The notes under the pieces were generated by a model. That model saw nothing but the letters and a program-made list of their open reading frames with translations, was not told the origin of the DNA and made no database searches. DNA of 64,000 nucleotides, taken from NCBI RefSeq assembly GCF_003097135.1, contig NZ_QEQL01000006.1, forward strand, positions 186,001 through 250,000, given 5' to 3'. Position numbers and translations under genes: made by a program. Origin of the DNA: Pseudomonas sp. URIL14HWK12:I12 (GTDB lineage: Bacteria > Pseudomonadota > Gammaproteobacteria > Pseudomonadales > Pseudomonadaceae). Positions 32,610 to 43,153 of this stretch are shown in pieces (within the stretch, counting starts at the first letter, position 1; every line of letters starts with the position of its first letter).

Positions 32610-34607
32610 ATGGCCGGGCTGATCCCACAGAGCTTTATCGACGACCTGCTCAACCGCACCGACATTGTCGATGTCGTCAGCTCGCGCGTGCAGCTCAAGA
32701 AGACCGGCAAGAACTACTCGGCCTGTTGCCCCTTCCACAAGGAGAAAACCCCCTCCTTCACCGTCAGCCCCGACAAGCAGTTCTACTATTGCTTTGGCTG
32801 CGGCGCAGGCGGCAACGCCTTGGGGTTCGTCATGGACCACGACAACCTGGACTTCCCCCAGGCCGTCGAGGAAATGGCAAAGGCCCTGGGCATGGAAGTG
32901 CCGCGCGAAGAAGGCCGGCGCAGCAACAAACCGCGCCAGCCTACCGACTCGCCGCTGTACCCGTTGCTGGAGGCCGCTGCCGAATTCTACCGCCAGGCCC
33001 TGAAGCACCACCCGCAGCGCCGCGCCGCAGTGGATTACCTCAAGGGCCGCGGGCTCTCCGGCGAGGTGGCGCGCGACTTCGGCCTGGGCCTGGCACCGCC
33101 GGGCTGGGACAACCTGCTCAAGCATTTGGGCGCCGATACCCTTCAGCAGAAGGTGATGATCGACGCCGGCTTGCTGATCGAAAACGCCGACACCGGCAAG
33201 CGCTACGACCGCTTCCGCGACCGGGTGATGTTCCCCATCCGCGACAGCCGTGGCCGGGTCATCGCCTTCGGCGGCCGGGTACTGGGCGACGATAAGCCCA
33301 AGTACCTGAACTCACCGGAAACCCCGGTGTTTCACAAAGGCCAGGAGCTCTATGGGCTGTACGAGGCGCGCAAGCACAACCGCAACCTCGACGAAGTGAT
33401 CGTGGTCGAAGGTTACATGGACGTCATCGCCCTCGCCCAGCAGGGGTTGCGCAATGCCGTGGCCACGCTCGGCACAGCCACCAGCGAGGAGCACCTCAAG
33501 CGGTTGTTCCGCCTGGTGCCCAGCGTGCTGTTTTGCTTCGATGGCGACCAGGCCGGCCGCAACGCTGCCTGGCGCGCGCTCGAATCCACGTTGTCGAGCC
33601 TGCAGGACGGGCGCAAGGCGCGCTTTTTGTTTCTGCCCGAAGGCGAAGACCCTGACTCGCTGGTGCGGGCCGAAGGCACCGACGCCTTCCGCGCGCGCAT
33701 CCATCAGCATGCGCAGCCGCTGGCAGACTACTTCTTCCAGCAACTGACCGAAGAAGCCGACCCACGCTCGCTCGAGGGCAAGGCGCACATGGTCACCCTG
33801 GCGGCGCCGTTGATCGACCGCATTCCCGGCGCCAACCTCAAGGCCCTGATGCGGGCACGCCTGGCGGAGATTACCGGGCTGTCGGGCGAGGCACTGAGCC
33901 AATTGGCCCAGCAGGCACCTGCCGCGCCCCCTTCAGCGCCGGCCTCTGGTTCGGCGCCGGAATACGACATCGGCGGTATCGATTTCGAAGGCCACGGGGG
34001 CGACTACGCCCCGGCCTATGCCGACTACGCAGCCGACGCCCCCCAGCAAAACTGGGCACCGCGCCAGGGCGGCGAACGTAAGAACTGGAAGAAAGACGGC
34101 GCGGGCAAGCCCTGGCAAAAGGGTAAAAACCGCAATGATTTCGCCCCACGTGCCCCGCGGCCGCCGGTGAGCGTCGAAGCTCCTGTGCTCACTGCATTGC
34201 GCAGTTTGCTGCACCATCCGCAACTGGCCGGCAAGGTCGACGACGCCAGCCATTTCGCCGATGAAAACCAGGTTTACTCGCAGTTGCTGGTGGCGTTGCT
34301 GGAGGCACTCCAGAAAAATCCTAAGCTACGCTCTCTACAATTGATCGCGCGTTGGCATGGTACCGATCAGGGCCGTTTGCTGACCGCCCTGGCGGAAAAG
34401 GAGTGGTTGATCGATGCCGACAACCTTGAACAACAGTTTTTCGACACCATAACCAGCTTGTCGGCGCGCCAGCGTGAGCGCGCTCTGGAGCTGCTGCTCA
34501 ACAAGGCCCGGCAGGGCCAATCGCTTAGCGCAGAGGAAAAAGACCAGCTGCGCGATCTTTTCAACAGCAAGGCGAACGCACAAACCCCGACCTCAACTGG
34601 CGTGTGA
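32610..34607 (+). CDS. dnaG: DNA primase
   Basis: A 665-residue primase that makes RNA primers at the replication fork. The N-terminal zinc-binding domain has CCPFHKEKTPSF and YYCFGCG, the catalytic Toprim region has VVEGYMDVIAL and FDGDQAGRNAA, and the C-terminal helicase-binding domain follows a low-complexity linker at about residues 430-520. That linker, rich in Asp/Tyr and Lys/Gly, is longer than in E. coli DnaG (581 residues). It is the middle gene of the operon. Confidence 0.97.
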   Translation: MAGLIPQSFIDDLLNRTDIVDVVSSRVQLKKTGKNYSACCPFHKEKTPSFTVSPDKQFYYCFGCGAGGNALGFVMDHDNLDFPQAVEEMAKALGMEVPREEGRRSNKPRQPTDSPLYPLLEAAAEFYRQALKHHPQRRAAVDYLKGRGLSGEVARDFGLGLAPPGWDNLLKHLGADTLQQKVMIDAGLLIENADTGKRYDRFRDRVMFPIRDSRGRVIAFGGRVLGDDKPKYLNSPETPVFHKGQELYGLYEARKHNRNLDEVIVVEGYMDVIALAQQGLRNAVATLGTATSEEHLKRLFRLVPSVLFCFDGDQAGRNAAWRALESTLSSLQDGRKARFLFLPEGEDPDSLVRAEGTDAFRARIHQHAQPLADYFFQQLTEEADPRSLEGKAHMVTLAAPLIDRIPGANLKALMRARLAEITGLSGEALSQLAQQAPAAPPSAPASGSAPEYDIGGIDFEGHGGDYAPAYADYAADAPQQNWAPRQGGERKNWKKDGAGKPWQKGKNRNDFAPRAPRPPVSVEAPVLTALRSLLHHPQLAGKVDDASHFADENQVYSQLLVALLEALQKNPKLRSLQLIARWHGTDQGRLLTALAEKEWLIDADNLEQQFFDTITSLSARQRERALELLLNKARQGQSLSAEEKDQLRDLFNSKANAQTPTSTGV

Positions 34608-34621
34608 GGTCATAGCTGCGG

Positions 34622-34627
34622 TATAAT
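34622..34627 (+). promoter_or_regulatory. possible internal -10 element before rpoD
   Basis: A perfect TATAAT lies 47 bases before the rpoD start in the dnaG-rpoD gap. The -35 region is poor. It may give rpoD a separate promoter, as known in other bacteria. Confidence 0.4.
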
Positions 34628-34674
34628 CCTCGGCTTGTTTTTTGCCCGCCAAGACCTTAAGTGGATAGGGTGTT

Positions 34675-36519
<1,845 letters not shown>

Positions 36520-36541
36520 TAGCCGGCCTTGAAGCACCCAT

Positions 36542-36577
36542 CCCCGCCCCTGAGTGATCAGCGGCGGGGATTTTTTT
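36542..36577 (+). terminator. rho-independent terminator after rpoD
   Basis: The stem CCCCGCC/GGCGGGG, with a 14-base loop that can itself pair in part (CTGA/TCAG), is followed by A and seven T. It begins 22 bases past the rpoD stop. Confidence 0.85.
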
Positions 36578-36729
36578 GGGCGCGGGTTGGGAGGTAGCCA
36601 AAGCCCCAGCCACTCTTCAGGCTCGGCAATCCAGAAGCTACGGCGTGAAAATATCTGCACGTCTTTATTTCTGAATGGTTTTTCGGATGGTGCAGGGCGT
36701 GGGAGCTGGTTATAATCAGCGGCCTGTCA

Positions 36730-36806
36730 GGGCCTATAGCTCAGTTGGTTAGAGCAGAGGACTCATAATCCTTTGGTCCACGGTTCGAGTCCGTGTGGGC
36801 CCACCA
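36730..36806 (+). tRNA. tRNA with CAU anticodon, probably tRNA-Ile2
   Basis: A 77-base cloverleaf with encoded CCA. The acceptor arms are GGGCCTA and TGGGCCC, the D arm is GCTC...GAGC, the anticodon loop is CTCATAA, and the T loop is TTCGAGT. The CAU anticodon allows Met or Ile2 (lysidine-modified by TilS). The anticodon-side sequence CTCATAATCC and variable loop TTTGGTC resemble E. coli ileX more than elongator tRNA-Met, so Ile2 is favoured, though not certain. Confidence 0.9.
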
Positions 36807-36816
36807 GACATTCGAG

Positions 36817-36845
36817 AAGCCGCGCGATTGCGCGGCTTTTGGCTT
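36817..36845 (+). terminator. terminator after the tRNA gene
   Basis: The 9-bp stem AAGCCGCGC/GCGCGGCTT with a GATT loop is followed by TTGGCTTTTTGG. It starts 11 bases after the tRNA CCA end. Confidence 0.8.
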
Positions 36846-37022
36846 TTTGGGGTTTGTGGCAGCCGGATCAGTCCTATGGTCCGAAGGTACAAATAGGTAC
36901 AGTGCGGCTCCGCTTGCACGCTTTTGACCAAATGCATCGCACCGTCTGCGGCATCCGAGGGCACACAAAAAGCAAAGGGCTCGTAGCGAACGACCAAAAG
37001 GTCGCAAATCGTCTACGTCGCT

Positions 37023-37401
37023 CTAGCTTTTCGGCCCGCCCAGGGCCTGGTCGTCCATCACCGCGCTGATGGCGATGTGCTCGATGCGCGAGAAGCGTCG
37101 CATCCGCGACAGCGCCACTAGCCGCCAGCACGACTGCGAAGTTCGCGCCCTACATCAGGCCGGCGATGCGGGCGCAGCCGCCCACATGCACGGCCAACTT
37201 CGGCGCCAGCTCGGTGAGCTGAGTGGCGACGCTGGTGTACGGGATACGGTGGCGCATCGCGTACTTCGCCGGATGTGTCGACAGATCATTGGTCAGCAGG
37301 GCAATCCTGCTGATCTGCAGATCGGGCGGCAGGTTCAGATCACCCCATGGCTGCGATACCCCAGCGCCTCTCTCAAGCGTCGTCGAGGATTCTCCGTAAG
37401 G
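37023..37401 (-). pseudogene. decayed coding sequence on the minus strand after the tRNA
   Basis: Two fragments on the minus strand read like real protein but lack starts. One (37150-37401, ending at TAG) includes DLQISRIALLTNDLSTHPAK and VATQLTELAPKLAVHVGGC. The next, in another frame (ending at TAG 37023-37025), includes MRRFSRIEHIAISAVMDDQA and ends LGGPKS. Stops and frame changes between them indicate decay. I do not recognise the family. The place, just beyond a tRNA 3' end, is where integrated elements often leave remnants. The rest of 36846-37411 shows nothing else that I can support. Confidence 0.4.
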
Positions 37402-37411
37402 TCATCGTCGC

Positions 37412-38377
37412 TCAGGCCAGCAAACGGTCGATCAACGCCTGCTCGTAATCGTTGAGAGGCTGATCCTCGTAGAGCTTGTCGGAGGCCGCGACCAGCGCCT
37501 GGCCCTCGACCTGACGCCCACTTTCGCCATATACATGCCCAAGGTTCTCCAGCGATTGCAGGTTGCCGTGCAGGGAGAAGGAGATCAGGTACCAGCGCTC
37601 GGCCGCCTCGAGCTCGCCCAGGCGGTGACAGGCCACAGCCAGGTTGTGCTGGGCGTAGACGTGGTCGGATTCCAGGGCCTGCAACAACGCTTGCTTGGCC
37701 TGCTGATAGTCTTCGAGCTGCAAGCACAGAAGGCCAAGATTATTGTAGCCGTCGACATTGCCCAACTCGGCCGCGCGCCGGTAAGCCTGCTCAGCCTGCG
37801 GATAGCGCTCGGCATGCAGATGGACGTCACCGAGCAGGTTCAGCGCCTCCGGATGATCGTGGCGCACGGCGTTGCTGAGGTGCTCGACGGCGGCATCGTG
37901 ATCGCCATCCTGGTAGGCCATGCTGCCAAGGTAGAAGTGGCTGCGGGGACAATCGTACCCGGCGGCTTTCTGGAAGTATTGGCGGGCGGTGTCGTGATCA
38001 CCCTCCTGGAAGGCCAGGCTGCCGAGGTTGTAGTGGCTGCCCGGATAATCGTGCTCGGCAGCTCTCTGGAAGTGTCGGCGGGCGGCATCGTGATTACCGT
38101 CCTGGTAGGCCATGATGCCGAGGTTGTAGTGGCTGCCGGGATAGTCACGATCGGCGGCCATCTGGAAGTGTCGATGGGCATCGGCGCGATCGTCACGTGC
38201 CAGGCTCACCGCGCCAACGCCATTCATCCAGCGCGGGTCGGCGGGACACGCTTTGGCAAGGGTCTGGAAGCACTCCTGCGCGGCGTCCAGATCCTGCTCA
38301 CGAAAGGCCGCCCAGGCCTGGTCATTGAGCGCAGTCGCCTGCTCGGCACTAAGCGTTTTTTTATTCATGAACCACAT
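37412..38377 (-). CDS. TPR/Sel1-like repeat protein
   Basis: A 321-residue protein built of helical repeats. From about residue 65 to 185, consecutive units of about 34 residues share the pattern (D)YPGSHYNLGxxAxQxGxHDxAxxxFQxAA, and more divergent TPR units follow to about residue 290. There is no signal peptide or catalytic motif, so a protein-binding scaffold in the cytoplasm is likely. I start at MWFMNKK (38377), because AGGA lies 6 bases upstream. The repeats are so alike that recent duplication is likely. Confidence 0.8.
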   Translation of the reverse strand: MWFMNKKTLSAEQATALNDQAWAAFREQDLDAAQECFQTLAKACPADPRWMNGVGAVSLARDDRADAHRHFQMAADRDYPGSHYNLGIMAYQDGNHDAARRHFQRAAEHDYPGSHYNLGSLAFQEGDHDTARQYFQKAAGYDCPRSHFYLGSMAYQDGDHDAAVEHLSNAVRHDHPEALNLLGDVHLHAERYPQAEQAYRRAAELGNVDGYNNLGLLCLQLEDYQQAKQALLQALESDHVYAQHNLAVACHRLGELEAAERWYLISFSLHGNLQSLENLGHVYGESGRQVEGQALVAASDKLYEDQPLNDYEQALIDRLLA

Positions 38378-39136
38378 GGTGTTTCCTGCCTGGCGAGGGC
38401 AGGCCATTCTAAAGGCGTGTATAAAAGCCAACAAGGCAATGCCTCTGCTGGGTAGGTTCGAACCGTACTAGCCACACGCAGGTTGCAGCAGCACGACGCA
38501 CTGGCGCGCGCCCTGAGCATCACTGCTGTGCGCAAATCTCGCGGCTGACTTTGGCCTTCCTATCCCGGAGCACAGGTGCATATACGTAGACCCTACCCTG
38601 CTGCGCTACAACCCATAAGCACAAACGGATCTTGGCGCCGGTGACTGCTTTGCTTTAGCCTACATCGCCGATGCTACCGACCTACTTTATTCACAAGCGC
38701 TGAAGGTACCTCCATCGCTGCGAAAGCCGTTTTCATCTTTGATTATTGGGTAGGCAAAGCTGACCGACAGCTCGGTCAGTTCGGGCCGGGCCGGGCCGGG
38801 CCAACCTACTGGTGCGTGGACAAGACCAGCAACTGCAATCAGTGGCTGATGAAGTTTGCCAGAGCCCCGCGAGAGGGTGTCATCGAATTGAGCAACGTCC
38901 TTATACCGATATCGGCGCCCGCCGAATCTGCGTCTAGCCTTCACCACAAGGCTGTGCAGTTGGCTAAACGCAGCATTCAAGAGCACAGGGGATGCAGATG
39001 GTGGATTATCAGGGCACAGGCAAGATTGCGGACTTTGCTGTTCGATATGCCTGACCCAGACGCTTGGCCCAGCATCAGACTAGATAACCGATTTCATGCC
39101 AAACACAGAGCTAGGCCTGCACCTCACTATCCCACG
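38378..39136. other. intergenic interval without a recognisable gene
   Basis: This stretch lies between the divergent TPR and MocR genes. It contains the inverted repeat CTGACCGA-CAGC-TCGGTCAG near 38760-38780, followed by four tandem GGGCC units. The MocR frame stays open upstream to 38816, but those residues are not like a GntR N-terminus. I see no RNA gene here. Confidence 0.5.
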
Positions 39137-40534
39137 ATGAATCTCCCCGCCCTCCACCACCAACTCTACCAACGCATCCGCACCGCCATCGAGACCGGCA
39201 CGCTCGAGCCTGGCGAGCGCCTGCCCTCGGTTCGCGCATTGGCCAAGGAAATGGGCGTGGCGCGCGGTACGGTCGACCAGGCCTGGGCGCTGTTGACTGG
39301 CGAGGGCTACCTGCTGGCCCGGGGCGCGGCCGGCACGGTGGTGAACCCGAACCTGCAGTTACACAGCACCACCCGTGCCGCCCCTACCCCGTTGCCGGCG
39401 CAAGGCGCACAGTTCCCTGACACCCTCTGGCGCCCTGGCACGCTGATGCCCTTCCAGATGGGGGTGCCGGCGCTGGATGTATTTCCGCGTAAGTTGTGGG
39501 CGCGCCTGGGGGCGCGCTACGTTCGCGGGATGGGCATCGAGGCGCTGGATTACCCGCCGCCCCATGGGCTGCCGGGGCTGCGCGCGGCTATCGCCGCGTA
39601 CCTGCAGGTGGCGCGCGGCTTGAGTTGCGAGGCGGGCCAGGTGTTCATCACCAGCGGCTGGCGGCACAGCCTGGCACTGGTAGCACACGCTTTGCTGCAG
39701 CAGGGCGATGCGGCCTGGGTGGAAAGCCCCGGCTACCCGCCCACTCGCCAGTTGCTGCGCGAAGCAGGGTTTACCCCGGTGCCGGTCGCAGTGGATGAGC
39801 ACGGTTTGAACGTCGAGCAAGGCGTGGCCCAGGCGGCTCATGCGCGCCTGGCGGTGGTGACCCCGGCCAACCAAAGCCCGCTGTCGGTGAGCCTTGCCCT
39901 GCCCCGGCGCCAGGCGTTGTTGGCCTGGGCAAGCCAAGCGGGCAGTTGGGTGCTGGAGGATGACTACGACGGCGAGTTCCGCTACTGCAGCCGGCCTTTG
40001 CCCGCCTTGGCGAGCCTGGATACCCAGGGCCGGGTGCTGTATTCAGGCACCTTCAGCAAGGTGCTGTTTCCTGGCCTGCGAGTCGCCTACTTGATGGTGC
40101 CTGCAAGCGAAGTGGAACGCTTCGAGCGCGTGAGCCGGTGCTTTTTCGCGGGCGCAGTGCCGGCGATGGTGCAGGCGCAGGTTCAAACATTCATGGCCGA
40201 GGGGCATTTCGCCCGGCACATCGCGCGCATGCGCAAGCTTTACGCCCAGCGCCGAACCGCCACTGCCGAGGCGCTGGCACAGGGGCTGGGTACCGGGCAG
40301 CGGGCGGCGCCAGCGCCAGGGGGCATGCATCTTCTGCTCGAGCTCGCCCCTCATCTGGACGACCGCCGAATAGCGCAGCAGCTGCTCGAGCAAGGCATGG
40401 CCGTGCAACCGTTGTCTGCGTGGTACGCCGGGGTGCCCGCTGCACCGGGGCTGTTGATTGGCTTCACGCACTGCAGCGACCCGGCCGACGCCGTGCGCCT
40501 GGGCCAGGCCATTCGGCGGCTCACGGGGTATTAA
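39137..40534 (+). CDS. MocR/PdxR-type regulator (GntR domain fused to aminotransferase domain)
   Basis: A 465-residue regulator. A GntR winged helix (residues about 1-70; IRTAIETGTLEPGERLPSVR and GVARGTVDQAWALL) is joined to a class I aminotransferase-like PLP domain. The segment ILSGTFSK-like YSGTFSKVLFPGLR carries the PLP Lys, and EDDYDGEFRY carries the conserved Asp/Tyr region. MocR proteins bind PLP or its adducts and control vitamin B6 or amino acid genes. Its end overlaps the convergent AhpD-like gene by four bases. The target is unknown. Confidence 0.88.
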   Translation: MNLPALHHQLYQRIRTAIETGTLEPGERLPSVRALAKEMGVARGTVDQAWALLTGEGYLLARGAAGTVVNPNLQLHSTTRAAPTPLPAQGAQFPDTLWRPGTLMPFQMGVPALDVFPRKLWARLGARYVRGMGIEALDYPPPHGLPGLRAAIAAYLQVARGLSCEAGQVFITSGWRHSLALVAHALLQQGDAAWVESPGYPPTRQLLREAGFTPVPVAVDEHGLNVEQGVAQAAHARLAVVTPANQSPLSVSLALPRRQALLAWASQAGSWVLEDDYDGEFRYCSRPLPALASLDTQGRVLYSGTFSKVLFPGLRVAYLMVPASEVERFERVSRCFFAGAVPAMVQAQVQTFMAEGHFARHIARMRKLYAQRRTATAEALAQGLGTGQRAAPAPGGMHLLLELAPHLDDRRIAQQLLEQGMAVQPLSAWYAGVPAAPGLLIGFTHCSDPADAVRLGQAIRRLTGY

Positions 40535-41013
40535 CTCAAACCGGCTTTATCCAACCCGTAAAGCTCGTCGCAGCTCCCGGGCACCGGGGTGAAGGCCACG
40601 CCCAGGCGATTCCAGCCGTTGATGGCGATGATCAGGTAGGTCAGCTCCGCCACTTCTTTTTCGGAAAACTGCTCCCGCACCTGGGCGTAATCCGCCTCGC
40701 TGACACCATTGGGGGGCAATTGCGTGAGTACCTCGGTCCAGGCCAAAGCTGCTCGTTCACGGGCCGAGAACAGCGGCGACTCGTACCAAATCGCCACATG
40801 GTGCAGACGCAGCTCGCGCTCCTGGTGTAGCCGCGCTTCTTTCACGTGCATGTCTACGCAGAACGCGCAGCCGTTGAGTTGGGATGCTCGCAGCATCACC
40901 AGGTGCTTGAGCGGCGCGAGCCAGGGCGTCTTGCGCGTGAGCTCCAGGGTGAAATCCAGGTATTTAGCGCTGGCTTCGGCAGCGAGCTGGGTGTAATCGA
41001 GGCGTTGGGTCAT
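40531..41013 (-). CDS. AhpD-like carboxymuconolactone decarboxylase family protein
   Basis: A 160-residue protein with the CMD-domain redox motif CAFCVDMH (CxxC plus His), as in AhpD-type alkylhydroperoxidases. The downstream segment LTYLIIAINGWNRLGVAF is the usual second helix pair. Members reduce peroxides with thiols. It is not the true PcaC decarboxylase, whose Cys pair is missing. It converges on the MocR gene and overlaps its end, so they may be functionally linked, though they do not share a promoter. Confidence 0.83.
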   Translation of the reverse strand: MTQRLDYTQLAAEASAKYLDFTLELTRKTPWLAPLKHLVMLRASQLNGCAFCVDMHVKEARLHQERELRLHHVAIWYESPLFSARERAALAWTEVLTQLPPNGVSEADYAQVREQFSEKEVAELTYLIIAINGWNRLGVAFTPVPGSCDELYGLDKAGLS

Positions 41014-41183
41014 GGGGGCTACCTGTGCTGTGAAATAACTGCAGGCAGCTTAGGGAGCCTTGGCCTAGCCACATAGAGCCAAGAATTGCGTTTTCACCTA
41101 GGCCATGACCCGATCAACGAGATCATTCGGCCAGTGCGCGAGCGGCGCAAACAGCCCGCTACCCTTCGCAAGGGCGGTGCCTC

Positions 41184-42509
41184 TCAAGGCTTACGCTTGC
41201 GCGGCCCGGTATTGAACTTGGGCACCTTGCGCACCGCCTGAATCTCGGGCTGCGGTGCATCGTGGTTTTCCACCCACCGCCCCAGTGACCCTTTCGCACC
41301 ACCGGTTTTCGGCTTCTTGGGTTTTTTCGGTTTCTTGATGACTTCACCGCCGGCGGTGGTTTCCGGCACACGGTGATCAGGTTCGAAGCCTGGCTCATCG
41401 ATGCGCTTGATCACCTGCCGGGTCAGGCGCTCGATGGCGGCCAGTTGGTCGACTTCATCGGCGCACACCAGCGAGACCGCTTCACCCGTATTGCCAGCAC
41501 GGCCGGTGCGGCCGATGCGGTGAACATAGTCCTCGGCGTTGATGGGCAGGTCGAGGTTGACCACCTGGGGCAGGTCCTGGATGTCCAGGCCCCGTGCGGC
41601 CACGTCAGTGGCAACCAGGATTGCCAGCTCACCGGCCTTGAATTGATCCAGCGCGCGTTGGCGCGTGGCCTGCGGGCGGTCGCCGTGGATGCCATCGGCG
41701 GCGTAACCCTGGCCCTGCAAGCGCTCGACCAATTGGTCAACGCCGTTGCGGGTTTTGGCGAACACCAGTACCTGTTTCCAGCGCTTGGCCTTGAGCAGGT
41801 GGCAAAACAGGTCGGCCTTGCGCTTTTTATCCACCGTGACCAGCCATTGCTTCACGCTGCTGGCGGCAACGTTGCGCGGGCTGACTTCCACCGACAATGG
41901 CTCGTCGAGCATCTGCCCGGCAAGCATGCGAATCTCGTCGGAGAACGTGGCGGAGAACAGCAGCGTCTGGCGGCGCTTGGGCAGGCTGGCATAAAGGCCA
42001 CGCAGTTCTTCGGCAAACCCCAGGTCGAGCATGCGGTCGGCCTCGTCGAGCACCAGTGCCTGGACCTGGTTGAACTTGACTGCGTTCTGGCGGAACAGGT
42101 CCATCAGCCGGCCAGGCGTGGCCACCAGCACGTCGACACCACGGCGCAGGCGCATCATCTGCGGGTTGATGCTGACGCCGCCATACACCGCGTAGGTGCT
42201 GACCGGCAGCGCCTCGGCATAGGCACGCACATTGGCATGCACTTGCTCGGCCAGTTCACGGGTGGGCACCAGCACCAGGGCGCGTACCGAGTTGCTGGCC
42301 ACCTTCGCCCCTTCTTGCGCCAGGCGCTGCAGCAAGGGCAAGGCGAAGCCCGCGGTCTTGCCGGTGCCGGTCTGGGCGGCGGCCATCAGGTCGCGGCCAG
42401 CGAGCACTGCGGGGATAGCCTTTTGCTGAACCGGGGTAGGCTCGCTGTAACCCAGGGTTTCCAGGGTGCGCAGCAAAGGGTCGATCAGGCCGAGGGAGGC
42501 GAAGGTCAT
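41184..42509 (-). CDS. rhlE: DEAD-box RNA helicase, RhlE type
   Basis: A 441-residue ATP-dependent RNA helicase. Motifs in order: Q motif (PTPVQQKAIP), motif I AAQTGTGKT, Ia PTRELAEQ, II VLDEADRMLD, III FSATFS, IV-V region VLVATDVAARGLDI and VI HRIGRTGRAG. A Lys/Pro-rich basic tail (residues about 385-441) follows the helicase core, as is usual for RhlE. It acts in RNA turnover or ribosome assembly. The assignment to RhlE rather than another DEAD-box paralogue rests on the opening FASLGLIDPLLRTLETLGY and the tail. Confidence 0.85.
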   Translation of the reverse strand: MTFASLGLIDPLLRTLETLGYSEPTPVQQKAIPAVLAGRDLMAAAQTGTGKTAGFALPLLQRLAQEGAKVASNSVRALVLVPTRELAEQVHANVRAYAEALPVSTYAVYGGVSINPQMMRLRRGVDVLVATPGRLMDLFRQNAVKFNQVQALVLDEADRMLDLGFAEELRGLYASLPKRRQTLLFSATFSDEIRMLAGQMLDEPLSVEVSPRNVAASSVKQWLVTVDKKRKADLFCHLLKAKRWKQVLVFAKTRNGVDQLVERLQGQGYAADGIHGDRPQATRQRALDQFKAGELAILVATDVAARGLDIQDLPQVVNLDLPINAEDYVHRIGRTGRAGNTGEAVSLVCADEVDQLAAIERLTRQVIKRIDEPGFEPDHRVPETTAGGEVIKKPKKPKKPKTGGAKGSLGRWVENHDAPQPEIQAVRKVPKFNTGPRKRKP

Positions 42510-42587
42510 GGAGGTACCAATCAGGGTGGGGCAAATACGGGCGCGCAGTTTACACCAGTGCGTGCCCCGCGAGCGCCACCGCCCGGC

Positions 42588-43067
42588 TCAATGGCGCAGC
42601 AACAGGTTGCCTTCGATGGGCACGTAGCGGCTGGCTGCGCGGATCAGCGCCCCGGCGGTCAGCCCAGGCACGCCGTAGGCGGTGGCTTGCACACCGTGGC
42701 GCTCGATGACCCGCTGCAGCAGCAAATCGAAATCGCCATCGCCAGAGGCCAGCACCACCTCATCGACCTCGGGCGCGGCGTCCAGCACGTCGATGGTGAT
42801 GCCCACGTCCCAGTCGCCCTTGGCCGAGCCATCGGCGCGCTGGATGTAGGGCTTGAGCTTCACGGTAAAGCCCACGTTGCGCAGGATCTGCTGGAACTGC
42901 TGCTGGCGCGGGTCACCGCGCTCGGTGGCGTAGGCATAGGCCTTGACGATCTGGCCTTCGCGGCTGATCTGCTGCCAGAAGGCCGAGTAATTGAAGTGGC
43001 AACCGTAGGCCTGGCGCACGGTGTAATACAGGTTCTGTACATCGGCGAACACAGCGATGGTTTTCAC
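42588..43067 (-). CDS. NYN-domain (LabA/DUF88) putative ribonuclease
   Basis: A 159-residue PIN-like protein. The acidic metal-binding residues lie in VFADVQNLYY, DWDVGITIDVL and VLASGDGDFDLLL, the three NYN motifs. Such proteins are thought to cleave RNA, but targets are rarely known. It follows rhlE on the same strand, 78 bases upstream of the rhlE start, so the two could share a transcript. A joint role in RNA metabolism is inference. Confidence 0.82.
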   Translation of the reverse strand: MKTIAVFADVQNLYYTVRQAYGCHFNYSAFWQQISREGQIVKAYAYATERGDPRQQQFQQILRNVGFTVKLKPYIQRADGSAKGDWDVGITIDVLDAAPEVDEVVLASGDGDFDLLLQRVIERHGVQATAYGVPGLTAGALIRAASRYVPIEGNLLLRH

Positions 43068-43153
43068 ACCTGCCCCTTTTCGGCTGGATACGGCAGCGCC
43101 GCCCGAAGGCGGCGCTGCGTGGTCAGGCGATCAGTATGCCAGCCCTTGAGGCT

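Noticed and set aside
38816..39136. N-terminal extension of the MocR protein
   Set aside because: The GntR winged helix begins right after ATG 39137, and the extension has no similarity to regulators.
40531..41013. pcaC (4-carboxymuconolactone decarboxylase) linked to pcaHG
   Set aside because: The CxxC...H motif is that of AhpD-like peroxidases, and the gene lies 10 kb from pcaHG beside a MocR gene.
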